This document shows positions 33,036 to 44,792 of a stretch of DNA of 62,392 bases, piece after piece. The position numbers and the translations under genes are program-made. Position 1 is the first letter of the stretch, and every line of letters starts with the position of its first letter. This DNA is from Deltaproteobacteria bacterium (GTDB lineage Bacteria; SAR324; NAC60-12), in the NCBI GenBank assembly GCA_002685535.1, contig NYXK01000188.1, positions 1 through 62,392 of the forward strand. The letters are read 5' to 3'. The notes under the pieces are model-generated. The model saw nothing but the letters and a program-made list of their open reading frames with translations. It ran no database searches and was not told the origin of the DNA.

Positions 33036-34826
33036 ATGAAGTTCTCATTTCAAGATGTTGTGATCCTCACATCATTTGCAGGATCCACCCATGCCAACTA
33101 TCTGGGGCCGCGATTCCCCTCCCCTATTGATCTTACCAGCAACTCAAGCATCGTGACTGCTGGCTGGAAGAATGTATCTGTCGCTCTCGATACATATATT
33201 GCAGGAGGACGCTTCAACGCAACAACGCTCCCATTGGACAAGTTGAAGGAGATTACATTCTCAGCTGGCATGTTCTCGATTCATGATCCAGCAGCATCCC
33301 AATTGCAATACCATCATATCACGGAGGATGCAAAAGCCTCCCCCGGAACTCATACTTTGGATGGGGACAGTATCTACAGACTTGCTAGTGTCTCCAAGCT
33401 CATCACTGTCTTTGCAAGCTTGCTGGCCTTTGATGACGATCACTGGGAGCAACCGATCACCAACTTCATTCCCGGGATTTCAAACTCTTCCTTTAACGAC
33501 GCCGGAGACGACTCCGTGCTGCGCAGCCAATGGGATAATGTGTCTCTCCGCGCACTTGCTTCTCAGATCTCAGGTCTACCCCGCGACCCCTCGCCCTGGT
33601 TCGCGGATATCGCCCTCTATGACCCTGTGACTTCAGCTCCTCCGCCCAGGCCAGAGAAATACGGACTGCCACCCCTCACGCCGGAGGAGGTTGCACCGTA
33701 TCTTCCATGCCTTTTGACACCAAAATCCGAGGATTGTTCGCCCAGCGAAGTATTTGAAGCGAACCAAGGTCGACCTCCTGCTTTCAAACCCTGGCAGACA
33801 ACAGCATACGCCAATACCAATTTCATCCTCCTCGGCATCGCACTCGCCAACATCACCGGCAAACCACTTCCTGATGTTTACCCCGACCTCGTCTTTGAAC
33901 CTCTCGGTATGTCTCGATCTAAGTCAGTATCACCTCCAGAAAGCGAATGGTCAGATTATGTCGTCGCAGCGAATGATAGCAGAGTCTGGGCTGCTCAAGG
34001 TGGCGTCACGATTGGCTCTGGCGGTCTATTTTCCACTTTGAACGACCTCGCCAAGTTTGGAACTGCTCTCATGAACTCCACGCTTCTCTCCCCAATCAAG
34101 ACAAGAGAATGGATGAAGCCAGTCTCCCACACGGCAGCTCTGGACTTCTCCGTCGGTGCACCCTGGGAGATTTACAGATACGAGCATCCAGTCACCGCTG
34201 TAGTGTCCGATGTTTACACTAAACTAGGCGATGCAGGTAACTACACTGCATTCGCCTGTATGGTCCCAGATTACGATGCTGGATTCAATGTCTTGACTAC
34301 CTCTTACATCCCGGAAAAGTCAGCCTTGGCATCAACCATTGCAGACATCATAACCACGACTATGCTTCCAGCCCTTGAAGCTCAAGCTGCCGCTGAAGCA
34401 ACACAGAGCTTTGCTGGCACCTATAAAACCAGCGATCCGAGCTTGAATTCCTCCATGACCATCACATATAACGATACGTCCATCGACCCTGGTCTTTACA
34501 TCACTTCATACACCAGCAGTGGGACTGATATGATGCCTCTTCTTCCCTTCGTGTCAGGTGGTAGAACAGCAAAGCTACAAGCTTCGATTCAGACAAGTGG
34601 ACAAATGGCGTTCAGAGCTGTGCCAGGGAAAGTGATCTACTCACCTGGATCATTCTTGGGACCTTTCCTGAAGATGTCGGAAGCGAACGGGGATTGGCTT
34701 CAAGTTGATGGGTTAACGTATGGTGGAGTTGGAATGTCGCTATTTGTGTTTGATGTGGGGAGTGATGGGAAGGCGACTTATGTTTCGCATGTAGCTACGA
34801 GAGCAAAGTTGCAGAGAGTTGAGTAG
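33036..34826 (+). CDS. secreted serine beta-lactamase-like protein (class C / transpeptidase fold)
   Basis: A single exon of 596 codons with a signal peptide (first ~20 residues). The serine beta-lactamase/DD-peptidase motifs are present: SxxK as S118-V-S-K121, and the YxN-type tyrosine as Y258-A-N260. A Gly-rich stretch (GGVTIGSGGLFST) comes before the presumed third motif. About ten N-X-S/T sites point to secretion and glycosylation. In fungi these enzymes act as esterases or amidases, sometimes inside secondary-metabolite clusters (lovastatin LovD is a cytosolic cousin) or on lactam compounds. The last ~150 residues form an extra beta-rich domain seen in this fungal subfamily. All catalytic landmarks look intact. 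Confidence 0.9.
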   Translation: MKFSFQDVVILTSFAGSTHANYLGPRFPSPIDLTSNSSIVTAGWKNVSVALDTYIAGGRFNATTLPLDKLKEITFSAGMFSIHDPAASQLQYHHITEDAKASPGTHTLDGDSIYRLASVSKLITVFASLLAFDDDHWEQPITNFIPGISNSSFNDAGDDSVLRSQWDNVSLRALASQISGLPRDPSPWFADIALYDPVTSAPPPRPEKYGLPPLTPEEVAPYLPCLLTPKSEDCSPSEVFEANQGRPPAFKPWQTTAYANTNFILLGIALANITGKPLPDVYPDLVFEPLGMSRSKSVSPPESEWSDYVVAANDSRVWAAQGGVTIGSGGLFSTLNDLAKFGTALMNSTLLSPIKTREWMKPVSHTAALDFSVGAPWEIYRYEHPVTAVVSDVYTKLGDAGNYTAFACMVPDYDAGFNVLTTSYIPEKSALASTIADIITTTMLPALEAQAAAEATQSFAGTYKTSDPSLNSSMTITYNDTSIDPGLYITSYTSSGTDMMPLLPFVSGGRTAKLQASIQTSGQMAFRAVPGKVIYSPGSFLGPFLKMSEANGDWLQVDGLTYGGVGMSLFVFDVGSDGKATYVSHVATRAKLQRVE

Positions 34827-35032
34827 AAGCAGATAATGGTAGTGATTGTCATGGATGCAGGAATAGCTGCGAATATATTTACAAGCAAATAAGAGTTTGC
34901 ACTCAGAGTGTACATACCATAATAAATTCTTTGTTTTTAATCAATCCTTAGCCCTTTGCGGCTTCTCGAAATGGCCTTGATCTCCCACCCCAATTCTTCA
35001 TCGCGAAAAGTACTTTCACCCACCCTCTCACT

Positions 35033-35710
35033 TCACTCGGGAACCTGAACCTCAATGCCCTCACTCTTAAAGTCCCCCATCCTCCCCTCACCAGCCCTCA
35101 ACTCGCCTTCACCCACCCAAACAGTTCCCCACCATCCCTCCAGCCTCACCCTATACTTCTCCCCCTTGACCAACGAAATCTCCATCTCCTTAACCTTCAC
35201 CTCCCTCTCTACACTCCTTCCACCTTCGATCCTCACTATGCAATCATCCTCAGGAGTGAATAAACCGTTCTCAGGAACCCGATGATTTATCTTCAGGTCT
35301 ATCCCGGACGCCACTTTGCCAGTACTGACGGACATGAATTTCAAGAGCCCTAAGGCGGAAAGTCGCGGGTCGAGTGGCGAGTTCCAGGTAAGGATTGAGA
35401 CTGGTGAAGTACCAGTATTCTCAACTGTGACTATGAGAGATATGACAAGTCCTTCTTCGGACGCGGGAGATGGCGAAGGGGAAAGGGAGACTGAGAGGGG
35501 GAGGGAGGACTGATGAGCGGACGCCATGTTGTCTTCTGCCAATGCTCTCGAAACTGTTGGTGGAAAGCCGTAGGTTGTGACCAAAAGGGCTACAACAGCG
35601 AAGATAGTGACTATAGACAGGATTGTATTTCGTTTTTGACGTGGTAGAGGGACTGGTGATTTGGGGGCCCGGATGGAGACCGTCGTATAAGATTTTGCTG
35701 GCATTTGCAT
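35033..35710 (-). CDS. membrane-anchored protein resembling a deuterolysin prodomain
   Basis: A single exon gives 225 residues. A basic N-terminus (PRQKRNT) is followed by one membrane helix (ILSIVTIFAVVALLVTTYGF), then a short Ser/Pro linker and a beta-rich domain. That domain (LIVTVENTGTSPVSILTWNSPLD..., VPENGLFTPEDDCIVRIEGG) has the order and spacing of the N-terminal propeptide of M35 metalloproteases: an NTG turn, then a 'WNSPLD' type strand, then a regulatory loop. No HExxH protease part follows. A real deuterolysin lies only 1.9 kb downstream. Homology to the propeptide is my reading of short motifs and needs a profile search; a generic secreted beta-sandwich is the alternative. Confidence 0.6.
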   Translation of the reverse strand: MQMPAKSYTTVSIRAPKSPVPLPRQKRNTILSIVTIFAVVALLVTTYGFPPTVSRALAEDNMASAHQSSLPLSVSLSPSPSPASEEGLVISLIVTVENTGTSPVSILTWNSPLDPRLSALGLLKFMSVSTGKVASGIDLKINHRVPENGLFTPEDDCIVRIEGGRSVEREVKVKEMEISLVKGEKYRVRLEGWWGTVWVGEGELRAGEGRMGDFKSEGIEVQVPE

Positions 35711-37580
35711 ACGAATTTCGTTCGAAAGAGTAATCGAAACGGAGGTCTTTGTTTCTTTTCCTTAGAAGCAGGATATATGAAATACCAGATTATGCTGAGC
35801 AGAAGTGAGGCAAAACTGAGGATGGCAGTGCTACAGTCTCTTTTCGGTTCGTCTTAGCGCTTGAACTTGCAAATCAAGCATTTCATTTCCAATTACACAA
35901 ATCGAGTCCTTTATGCGTACCGTTGGCTACTTTCTCCCGAGCGCTGATCTCTCTCGAGCACGACTTTAACATTCTATCCGCAAACAGAAAAGCAGAAGAT
36001 GGCAGCTGCTGAAAGTCCAAGCTATTGGTCCTGGGGCACTTTATCTGACTGAGGAAGGTACAAGAAACCAAGGTCTTGTCTCGACAGACACAAGAAAATA
36101 ATAAGAAAAGGATAAGACTTATAAGCAAGTCTCGATTGCGGCATACTAGAATAAGGAGGGGGTGACAACGTCTAGTAGTCGGGCCAAGAGGCTCGAAAAG
36201 GAAGGTTGATCGGCTCGGCAATCGTTAGTGCGGGATCGATCCAAGTCCCGGCTCTCTTACCGAGCAAGATGCCTGGGGGATAAACAAAAATGTTTCCGGC
36301 CTCCGGTAGAAATGAGTCTCGAGGGTGAGGAGTATGGGGAGGTGGTAGGTGGGGTATGTGTCGGGATGGCCCGCTGAGATCGAGTTTTGCTTAATCGAAG
36401 AGTGGGGGAGCTTTATCTCCGATGTGTCAGACCGAAAGGTTGAGACAAGTTCCTCGGATCTGCTAGAATCTGGGGCTTTGGCACTGTAGATATGATTCAG
36501 GGACGATACTACGCTCTAGCTGAATTCCTGGTCATTCTTTTATCTCAGTCCCGGGTCGTGTTCAACACCTGGAGCAAGCTCTCGCTTAGCTCAAATTCAC
36601 TGTCATGATAAATACTAGTAGTAGCTATCAATCGCGAGGTCCGTTTCCAGTAATGAACACGCGCAATGTTATCCAGTAAGCCGGTGAAGTGACAGTCTTC
36701 TTGTGATTTCCTGTTCCTAAAGGATTCAAACCGCACCTATCCTGATAAAATCATCGGTTAGCATGGGCAGACGGCAGTCATTCTTGATCAGTCATCACTC
36801 AAGAAATTGACAAGCAAACTAGTTCCTTGGCTGGCTCTTGGAATTGTGACAACAGGTTGCTTCTGAAGACCTCGCTCCCACCCGGTCTCTAGTTATGGTG
36901 GGCTTTGAAGATAATTAAAAGAAGTTTCAAACAAAATGGGAGCTTGGGAAGGTGCACATAGACGCATATATGCGGAATTAAAGGTTAGAAGAAAATCATC
37001 GCGATTTACGAAGTGATTCCTTGAGGGCTCTATTTCAAGGGATCATCTCCAACCTCGCTTATCATTGTAGGAATGGCTAGGTACTTCAGGGGTAGTGGAG
37101 ATTCCAAGTCTACTTCCGTCCCGTAGTTGTATCCTCACAACCTCCTTCCAGATCTAGATGCACAGCACGATCTCGTGAGCGATTGTCGATCTTGTCTTGG
37201 GATCCTGCCTCTTGTCTTGACTTTCCTATACTGACAAAGGCTCCGTTCTTGATAGATAAAGTTGCAGTGAACCAAGACTTTGATATTTGAGACCTTCTGC
37301 TTTGAATTAGCAGCCCGTGGTAAATGCTTGGAGGCTGTTCAAACTGAAATTGAATCTATGAGGCTGACGATGAGATTGGTGGAATCGATTGAAGTTAGTG
37401 TGCAACTGCCCTCAAGGTGCCTCTAAATTGCCTCGAGCACATGAGAGGAATAGGCTGTGGAAATTGTATAAGAAGACCACATCTCCGTTCTGGCATCACT
37501 TCTCCATGACCTTCAAGAGTCTCCACTCGGTCTTCATCCAGTCTTCAACTATCGATCTCTGCTGTCTCAACTACTTCAAA
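35711..37580. other. long intergenic stretch, no gene recognised
   Basis: About 1.9 kb containing the divergent promoters of the prodomain-like gene and the deuterolysin gene. Short open frames show no family resemblance. The last ~200 bases are an open frame in phase with the deuterolysin start but lack a signal-peptide-like sequence, so they are leader. Confidence 0.45.
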
Positions 37581-38863
37581 ATGCTGTACAAAGCCTCTAT
37601 TCTCCTTGCACTCGCAGCAGCGATCAACGCCACAGTTCTTGACCACATCTCCAAACGCAATGCTGGGCTCGAAGTGACTCTTACTGAAATCGGCAATGCC
37701 GAGGTCAAGGCTGTCATTAAGAATGTTGGCGACAAGGCATTAAAGTTGTTCACTTATGGAACGATATTTGATGATGCACCTGTAGAGAAGATCAACGTTT
37801 TCTCTGGTGAGGAGGCATTGCCTTTCGAAGGTGTCTTGAGAACTGTAGAGTGAGTTTGAAAAATTGCAATTATTCCCATTAAGGTCAAATTTGTCTGATG
37901 ACTTTCAAAGATATACCAACCTGGCAGAGGAAGTATTCTACACTCTTGAAGCCGGTGCCACCTACGAGACCGAGATCAGCGCCGCAGCGACTTTCAATCT
38001 TGAGACTGGAAAGTATTCGGTTTCTGCCGAGGGTGCGTTTGCTTACGCTGAGATTGGATCCAATGAGCTTTCCAAAGATGCTGTGACCTACAAGTCCAAC
38101 ACTTTGGAGCTGCAAGTCGATGGGGAGGCAGCTAAGAAAGTTCGCAAATCTCTGCCTGCTCTTATGGAAAGAACAGTTCTCCAGAGCTCTTGCACTGGCA
38201 CCCGCCGCACTTCAACTTTGAATGCGTACACTGCGTATGGACTCCAAGACTCCCCTCGTTGCTGTGATAACTAACAACATATAAGCTGTGTCACCCGTGC
38301 TCGTCTTGCGGCTACTGCTGCCAGGACTGGATCTGCCACTCTCTTCAACACTTTCTTCAAGACCACCGCGACAGCCACCCGAAACGCTGTTTCTGCTAGA
38401 TTCAGCGCCATTGCAACAGAGTGTGGGTCTAGCACATCTGGAAGAACCACTTACTACTGCACTGATCCATATGGATACTGTTCCTCCAACACGGTAGCGT
38501 GAGTGTATACCTGCTCTCAATCTCGACAAAGCTCATACTAATATTCACAGCTATGCCATTCCTTCCCTCAATCTCGTGAACAACTGCCCAATATTCTTCA
38601 ACTACGCCACCTCTACCTCAGGCTGCTCATACGGTATTGATGGAGCTGGAACAACTATCCATGAGTTCACTCACACTCCCGCTGTCTACTCCCCAGGGAC
38701 TCAGGACTATGCATACGGATATGCTGCCAGTACCAGATTGACCAGTGCCCAGTCTTTGGCTAACGCTGATAACTTTGCTCTGTACGCCAAGGGTAAGCCA
38801 ATCAGATCTCCCGTTCCAAAGGAAATTGCTGACTAAATAGCCGTTCAAAACGGATGCTCTTGA
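37581..38863 (+). CDS. deuterolysin, M35 zinc metalloprotease
   Basis: Five exons (37581-37849, 37911-38225, 38286-38498, 38551-38792, 38841-38863) splice in phase to 353 residues. A signal peptide (MLYKASILLALAAAINA) precedes a propeptide that has a possible Kex2-type dibasic site (SKR) just after the leader. The propeptide shows the M35 pattern (IKNVGDKALKLFTYGT, FEGVLRTVEYTNL). The mature enzyme has zinc motif HEFTH and downstream GTQDYAYGY, which carries the third Asp ligand of the aspzincin family, plus conserved Cys residues. The 23-nt last exon supplies the C-terminal VQNGCS. Deuterolysins are heat-stable secreted endopeptidases that favour basic proteins, active at saprotrophic or host surfaces. 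Confidence 0.95.
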
Positions 38864-39428
38864 TTGTCATCAGCGTGAGAGAAGACACCTGGGTGGTAAA
38901 AGCTCCGGATGACTGGGACGTATGGAAGACTGACTGGGAGAGTTGCTGCAATTAGAGGACCTGGAATGTTGTCTAATAAAAGAAGTCGCTAGTTGAGCAG
39001 TAAATTGAGAAATCTTTGATGACTAGTGATAGCGCATTATTAGCTTAAAGCAGGCATGGGGAAGTAAGATTTTTGTCGCGGATCGAGATTCTTTGCTAAG
39101 TACGTCGATCTGGGAGCTGCTTTGTCGGTCTCATGATCTGCTGTGCCCGAATATTGACTTTCGCGTAATTGGCCGCCAAGCCTTCAAGGCGATCCTCCAC
39201 ATTTTATATCCTTTCTCAACATTCATTGCGCCAGAGAATGAGACGAAGCAAGAGTCGCAGAATGATTCATTCATCATTCAGAAGTGATAGGCCATATTGA
39301 ACTTTATCCATTCAGGTCGACCTCTTTCGAGCACCTCCCACGGAACCTACAGGGAAGAAGAACAGGCGATCTCCGAACCGTTTCCCTCCCTTGCAATCCA
39401 TAACAGATCTTCGATATCATCTGCGACC
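38864..39428. other. intergenic
   Basis: About 560 bases between co-oriented genes; nothing recognised beyond the promoter it must contain. Confidence 0.45.
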
Positions 39429-40133
39429 ATGCTGCTCCTTTTCTCATTATTGATCCTGATTTTGCCAGTCTCATCCTTGGTACCCCAGACTATTGGCGTC
39501 CCAGTTGAAGATACTTCATCGCCAGCCAGTCTCATCATGCCTTGCCCTCTGGTACATATTAAACTTGGCCACTCTATCGTCGGTACAGAATTCAGCTTCA
39601 CTGGTACTATCAAGCAGGTCCTGGAGCAGCTGGCTGGTACAGACCCCAAATTGGGCATTCCTCAAGTCGCGTCTCCAGCACAAGTCTGCCCGATCCTAGG
39701 TACTTCTCTAGAAAGACGATCAAAAGTACGCTAAACACTGTGATACTTTCACCCATGTAAGTAATGCTGACCCAGCAAGGACAAAACATATCGCATCCCA
39801 GTTCCCGGCCAACCGTGGGCTGCCGTTCGCCTCCGCACGACTTCACAAGCCATCAAAGAGCTCCTCGGCATCAGCGCAATCATGCCATACTGTTACATCA
39901 ACGCTCGAACCAGCGCGAAGCTCAGTTGTGAGAACGAAGCCGCCATTGTACTTTGCAATGATAAAAACCATCCTATCGCACCCTCCTGCCGCTATCTGGC
40001 TTCGATTGCACAGGATGTCTTGGATCAGTGTCGGAAGTGGGATTTTAGATGGAAATATTGGGTAGCTGGAGGGCAAATATTCGGTACCGGTGGGTTTAAT
40101 ATCATTGTTTCGAGGTGGCAGAGGGATTGTTAG
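39429..40133 (+). CDS. small secreted cysteine-containing protein
   Basis: Exons 39429-39725 and 39780-40133 (GTACGC...GCAAG intron, phase 0) give 216 residues. The N-terminus is a strong signal peptide (MLLLFSLLILILPVSSL). The mature part has eight or so Cys (CPLV, CPIL, YCYIN, SCEN, LCND, SCRY, QCRKW, final DC) and a C-terminal block WVAGGQIFGTGGFNIIVSRW. A late Cys in an amphipathic helix, then a Gly-Gly turn and beta strands to a terminal Cys, is frequent in ascomycete secreted proteins classed as candidate effectors. I do not assign a named family. Confidence 0.65.
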
Positions 40134-40635
40134 TACCACGAGGGAAAGACGTAATAGGACCCTGGATGGAATTAAACTTTTCATTTTGCATTAGCTAAAG
40201 CGATGTCATATGAAGTTTTCAAGACTTAGTTGGATTCTGGATGTGAGATATGAGCTACTTAGATGCTATGCTGTTGAAGCATAGAATCGCCCAAAGAACG
40301 ATAGCTGTTACTGAAATACTTGTAAAAGACTACTAATGGTACCAACGATGATATATTCTTCCACATTCCATTCGCGCCAAAGCTGCTCACGCGTCGGTTA
40401 TTGGAAGAATCTTGGAATTGTGTGTTCAACGTGTTGCTTTTCATCGTGCGGATCGGGCCCCGGCAGATCTGTTGACTATTGACCCCTATTTTGGTTAGCG
40501 CGTATACCGAAGCGACTCTTCCGAGAATTTGCAACAGCAACGCTCTCGGACGCCGTAATTCAGGTGAAGCTCGAAAGTGCATCTCAAAGGCTGGTTTTCT
40601 TGCCTCAAAGGTCAATTCAGACCTAATATCGAGCC
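40134..40635. other. intergenic
   Basis: About 500 bases; nothing recognised. Confidence 0.45.
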
Positions 40636-41562
40636 ATGCCTACAAGAGTCTCACGGCTCCAGGTCCTCTTGGCCCAGCTCCCCACACTCGATATTCCAGA
40701 ACCTCCTCCAGGTAAGTGGTCATCTTTCCTGAAAGTCTCATATTTTGGAGCAGACGCGCTTTTCCATGTCGTATTCGAACCGTAGAAGCTTTGGACGCAT
40801 GCAATGAGGCTTCGCCAGGACTGACTTCTCATTTTCCCGATAGTCGACCTTCAAGAGTTCACATTCTTCACCAAGCTATCCACAGAACTTCGACATCGCA
40901 TCTGGACACTCGCAGCCTTCGAGACCCGATATGTCAAACTCATCGAACTCGACCGCTATGCTCCATCCTTCAACCAAAACTGGGACTCAAGAATACCAGG
41001 CCAGTCCAAGCACCCTGGAATCATCGGCGCCTGTCGCGAATCTAAGTCCATAGCCTCCAAACACTACAAACGTTGCTACGAGAAGATGCAACTTGCCCCA
41101 GGCCAAGTAGCCCTGGAATGGTCCAATACGCCCAAGGAGGATCTCATGAAGGCAAAGAAAATTGCTATGGACATGAACGGAACATACCTCTACGTCAACT
41201 TCGCCTGCGATATCTTCTTGGTAGAGAAGTTTCCTGCCACAGAGCACTTATGCAGATCGGAGCACATCTACGATTACAACTTCAAGCATTACCAGCTCCA
41301 ATGGGTTCAGCGAGTTCAGCAGGTCTACAAGGAGGAGCTGGGCATGAGCTTCCCGCTTTTGCTGTTCTGGGTTGCAGGCATTCGGGACTACAGGCTGGAA
41401 TTGGATACGAAGTCGAAGGAGGTGATGGCTAGGTTGAGCGAACTAGAGGCTGGGATCCACAAGAGGCAGGTCAAAGTTAGTGTGATGAAAGCTTTGCTAC
41501 ACTTCCTAGATACGATGCCGTTGAGGGTCCCGCTCACCAGTTGGGACGTTGCGGTGGTATGA
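40636..41562 (+). CDS. 2EXR-domain protein (copy 2)
   Basis: A short first exon (40636-40711) and a second (40844-41562) with a 132-nt intron give 264 residues. The first exon encodes an amphipathic leader (VSRLQVLLAQLPTLDIP) that recurs at the N-terminus of the broken copies at 42101 and 44793. The domain blocks are FFTKLSTELRHRIWTLAAFE, then GIIGACRESKSIASKHYKRCY, then YLYVNFACDIFLV. The order and spacing match copy 1. There are no disrupted codons. Function is unknown for the family; the shared leader suggests this copy is a close parent of the two damaged neighbours. Confidence 0.8.
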
Positions 41563-42100
41563 ATTTGGTTCTGCAGATGAAGTAAAACTTGTTAACAGGT
41601 CGACTTGAACTTGACATAATAGCGCGGCACATTGGTGTCAGCAAGCATGATTAAAGACAATGTTTTAGTCTATGGCTGTTCGAGTTGATATTCCAGCAAG
41701 ACACTTTTACACATCGTACATCTGGTCATCAAAGTGTGGAATGGCGCCTTCTATCCCTGCAAGTTTGATTTCGACTGGACCACGTTGTGAATCTTGTTGG
41801 GTAGCTTCTTCTGCTTGTTGAATTTAGTGAAAGTCTACAAATGTTAGAGCCATCCTCTCAATTCTCGGTGGACAATCGCATTGGCAGGTCGAAAAGATTC
41901 GCACAACCCATATGGAGAACGGTTCTCTTTAAGTTTTCCGGTGCTAGACTGACATTGAGTATACATCCATGCTATGCTGACGATGAATGCGGCTCTTCGT
42001 TTTCGCCTCGACTAATCTACATCGTATATCGAGTCATACCAAACATTCAGACAGATCGACCCAGCCAACCCCCAGCGAAATCATCGTCCGATCACTTAAC
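41563..42100. other. intergenic
   Basis: About 540 bases between two 2EXR copies; nothing recognised. Confidence 0.45.
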
Positions 42101-42871
42101 ATGCCTCGACTTCACATTCTCCTGGCCAAGCTACCCCAACTTCAGATCCCTGAGGAGTCAACATCTCGCCGCACATTCCCATCCTTCAGCCGTCTACCCA
42201 AGGAGCTTTGAGGTTCGATCTGGAGCTTCGCTGCGCGCCGTGAACGTCGATTAATTAAGCTCGTTTTTACGGACTGCTTGAGTACCCATTGTAACACCCA
42301 AATACAAGGCCAGGCAAAGCAATCAGGGATAATGCAGGCCACACGAGAGTCGCGAGCTGTGGGATCGAAGTTCTACGAGCTTTGCGCTTAAACAAGACTA
42401 GTTGTGACTAGTGCTCCTTCGACTGTGAATCGCGCAATCAACGAGGGAAAGAAGATTATATCGGGCGCCAACATGGTTTATATCAAGTTCAACATTGACA
42501 TTTTTGTCTTGCAGTCCGAGATATTTGACCTTCTGTGCTCATGGTCGATTGAAGTCGATAGTAACCTCGACTGGACAATTCGTCGACGAGTCCGACATCT
42601 GCACCTCTTTATCGAGCCGGAAGACACACACAGCTTTGTTCTTGAGGCAGTACTGAAAGATGCCCCTGTAGCAACTTCAACTTGCTCGTTTAATTGCACG
42701 GGCTGGATCCTTCGAGTGAGGCCAACCAATTTCATTCTTCAAGATTTGGCTCGGGATGCCTTTGTCCAGAAACAGCGTATGTGCTGGAAAGATACGTTTG
42801 TTGGATGGATGGGTTTACCAGATCTGCTGGCGCATAATGAGCTCAATGGAGGTTTAGAGTCTTCAAGTTAG
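42101..42871 (+). pseudogene. 2EXR-domain pseudogene (copy 3), two nonsense codons
   Basis: One uninterrupted frame of 256 codons except for two stops: TGA at 42209-42211 and TAA at 42389-42391. The leader MPRLHILLAKLPQLQIPEES matches copy 2. The first stop falls exactly on the Arg of the LPKELR block (CGA to TGA), followed by SIWSFAARRE. IMQATRESRAVGSKFYEL and VYIKFNIDIFVL follow in the same frame. The absence of frameshifts alongside clean domain order shows the gene was intact recently. The C-terminal part keeps charged helices as in the other copies. The Met at 42404 could start a truncated product lacking the core domain. Confidence 0.85.
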
Positions 42872-43709
42872 CTCTTCGAGGAGCCTCGCAATAGGGAAAG
42901 AGCAGTATCACTCGGGAAACTCTGGAATACAGTACTTTTGTGTTAAGTTGAGAAGGGGATCTCAGACACATACACACTATCTTGCATCTCATCGAGTGAC
43001 TCTCGCACTAAAATAGACAACTTGGTAGTTCTCTGAGAACTGTTCGTTTCTTATTGTACTCGCGCAAGTCTTAGACAATACCTCTCTTAATATTCTTGAA
43101 AAATATGTCAGCCTTTGCTGCTAACAGACTTCGTCATACTCGTTGATTACAGCTTCTGCTGTAGATCCGAATAAGAATCCAAATCACTCTGGCAGGCGAT
43201 GAAGACGGAACATCACAAACCTACTTTTAGTAATCAATCAAGTTTCGATTCAATTGCAACGGCTACGATCAATAGTACCTTTCTAGGCAGGTATTGGTAC
43301 ACGGCCCCGAACAGCGATAAGTTTCAAAATGGCGGCGGGAAGTGAAAGACAGGGAACATTCAATTGCCCAACTGAAGAGAGACGTACTGCAAATACCCCG
43401 AGTCTAGAAATTCACTTCTTATTGTCCAGAGGTCGTGGTTTGTAAATTCATTCATCGAAAAAGACTGAGGTAAATGGTGCTAAAGTGTAATAGTGATAAG
43501 CTACTGTCACCAGCTCGTAGTCTAGCGTAACCCAGACCCTAATTAGAAGAAGCCGTCGAGAACCCGAGCATTGCACAAAACACTCACGCTAGACTTCGGC
43601 TAAATCATTACGCTGATATCCAGTTGGAGCCTTCGAGAGTATTCAGGCTTCCAGAACAGCTTTTATCACCGTCGACTATTTGCTGTATCAAATCTAAAAA
43701 GATCGAGCG
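42872..43709. other. intergenic
   Basis: About 840 bases between 2EXR copies; short unassigned frames only. Confidence 0.45.
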
Positions 43710-44537
43710 ATGGCCAAACTTCAAGTTGAACCAAGCTCGCACCGCCTTGAGTCTCTTCTTACGCAACTTCCGCGTCTCGAAACAGATCTCTCCTCTCGAG
43801 GCGCAGCACTGAAAAGCTTTCCACTAATCCCGAAGCTTCCAACAGAGTTACGTTGCATGATTTGGGCTTTTATCGCATCACCGTCTAGAGTCGTTCTGGT
43901 CTTCGACATGGCCATGGCCAAACCTTGGCCCTCGAACATAAAGAGCCAGTCAAATACGCCTTCGATTATGCACACCAGCAAAGTATCTCGATCTGAGGGT
44001 CTCAAGTTTTATGAGCTCTTAAGTGAGAAGGCCCAAGACCTCAAGAGCTCCACGGCTCACCACGGATGGCCACTGACTGAGAAGACGAAGAAGCTTTACA
44101 TCAACTTCAAGGTAGATCGCTTCATCCTATGCTTGCATTGGAGACCATCATCCTGCGGTCCATTCGGCTTCAATCGTCAGCAAGTAGCCGAGAGACGGCA
44201 ATCGCTTGGTTCCGATCGATTCAGCCTATCCATAGATACTATGGAGAGAATTCAACATGCTGAGCTAGTGATGAGCGACCCTTCGAGACTCTGTAGAGCG
44301 CCTTTCAAGGTTCTCAGCGTACGGAAGTACCATATCTGGAAATTGAATAGCGAAGCTGAGATTGAGACGATGGAGGAGGCACTGAAACTCGAGGAGTCGA
44401 GGCAATTTTGCAGAACTAGACTTCAGACGAAAATTGAGAAGAGCAGGCCGCGAGTTCGCTACAAAGAAATGGACTTCACATGGTCGTGGCTGCCGGACAA
44501 GCAACCAAGGCAGACAGGTCTTTTGGAAGGCAGATAA
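43710..44537 (+). CDS. 2EXR-domain protein (copy 4)
   Basis: A single exon of 275 residues. An N-terminal amphipathic leader (RLESLLTQLPRLETDL) is followed by FPLIPKLPTELRCMIWAFIASPSRVVLV, then HTSKVSRSEGLKFYELL, then KLYINFKVDRFILCL, the 2EXR order. Unlike copies 1 and 2 it has no intron splitting the leader from the domain, and the central CRES block has drifted to SRSE. The C-terminal 100 residues are charged and helical. No stop or frame break is seen. Confidence 0.8.
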   Translation: MAKLQVEPSSHRLESLLTQLPRLETDLSSRGAALKSFPLIPKLPTELRCMIWAFIASPSRVVLVFDMAMAKPWPSNIKSQSNTPSIMHTSKVSRSEGLKFYELLSEKAQDLKSSTAHHGWPLTEKTKKLYINFKVDRFILCLHWRPSSCGPFGFNRQQVAERRQSLGSDRFSLSIDTMERIQHAELVMSDPSRLCRAPFKVLSVRKYHIWKLNSEAEIETMEEALKLEESRQFCRTRLQTKIEKSRPRVRYKEMDFTWSWLPDKQPRQTGLLEGR

Positions 44538-44792
44538 GTTTGACATAGCAAAAAGCGAATCCATTCTTAATGAATCATGATAGCATTCACCCCAATAGCA
44601 TGGCGAGTTCTTAGGTTGTTCCGACCATGAGGAAGCACGTGACACAAAATTGAGCAACCTGAACAACCCATGAACACTAGTGGCTCGCTTCTCAAGAAAA
44701 ACATTGCACAAAACATGGTATTCAAAGTTTGAGCAACAACAAGATTTTGGATCCCTCAGGACCGCGTTCTCAGTGTATGTAGGAACACCAAG

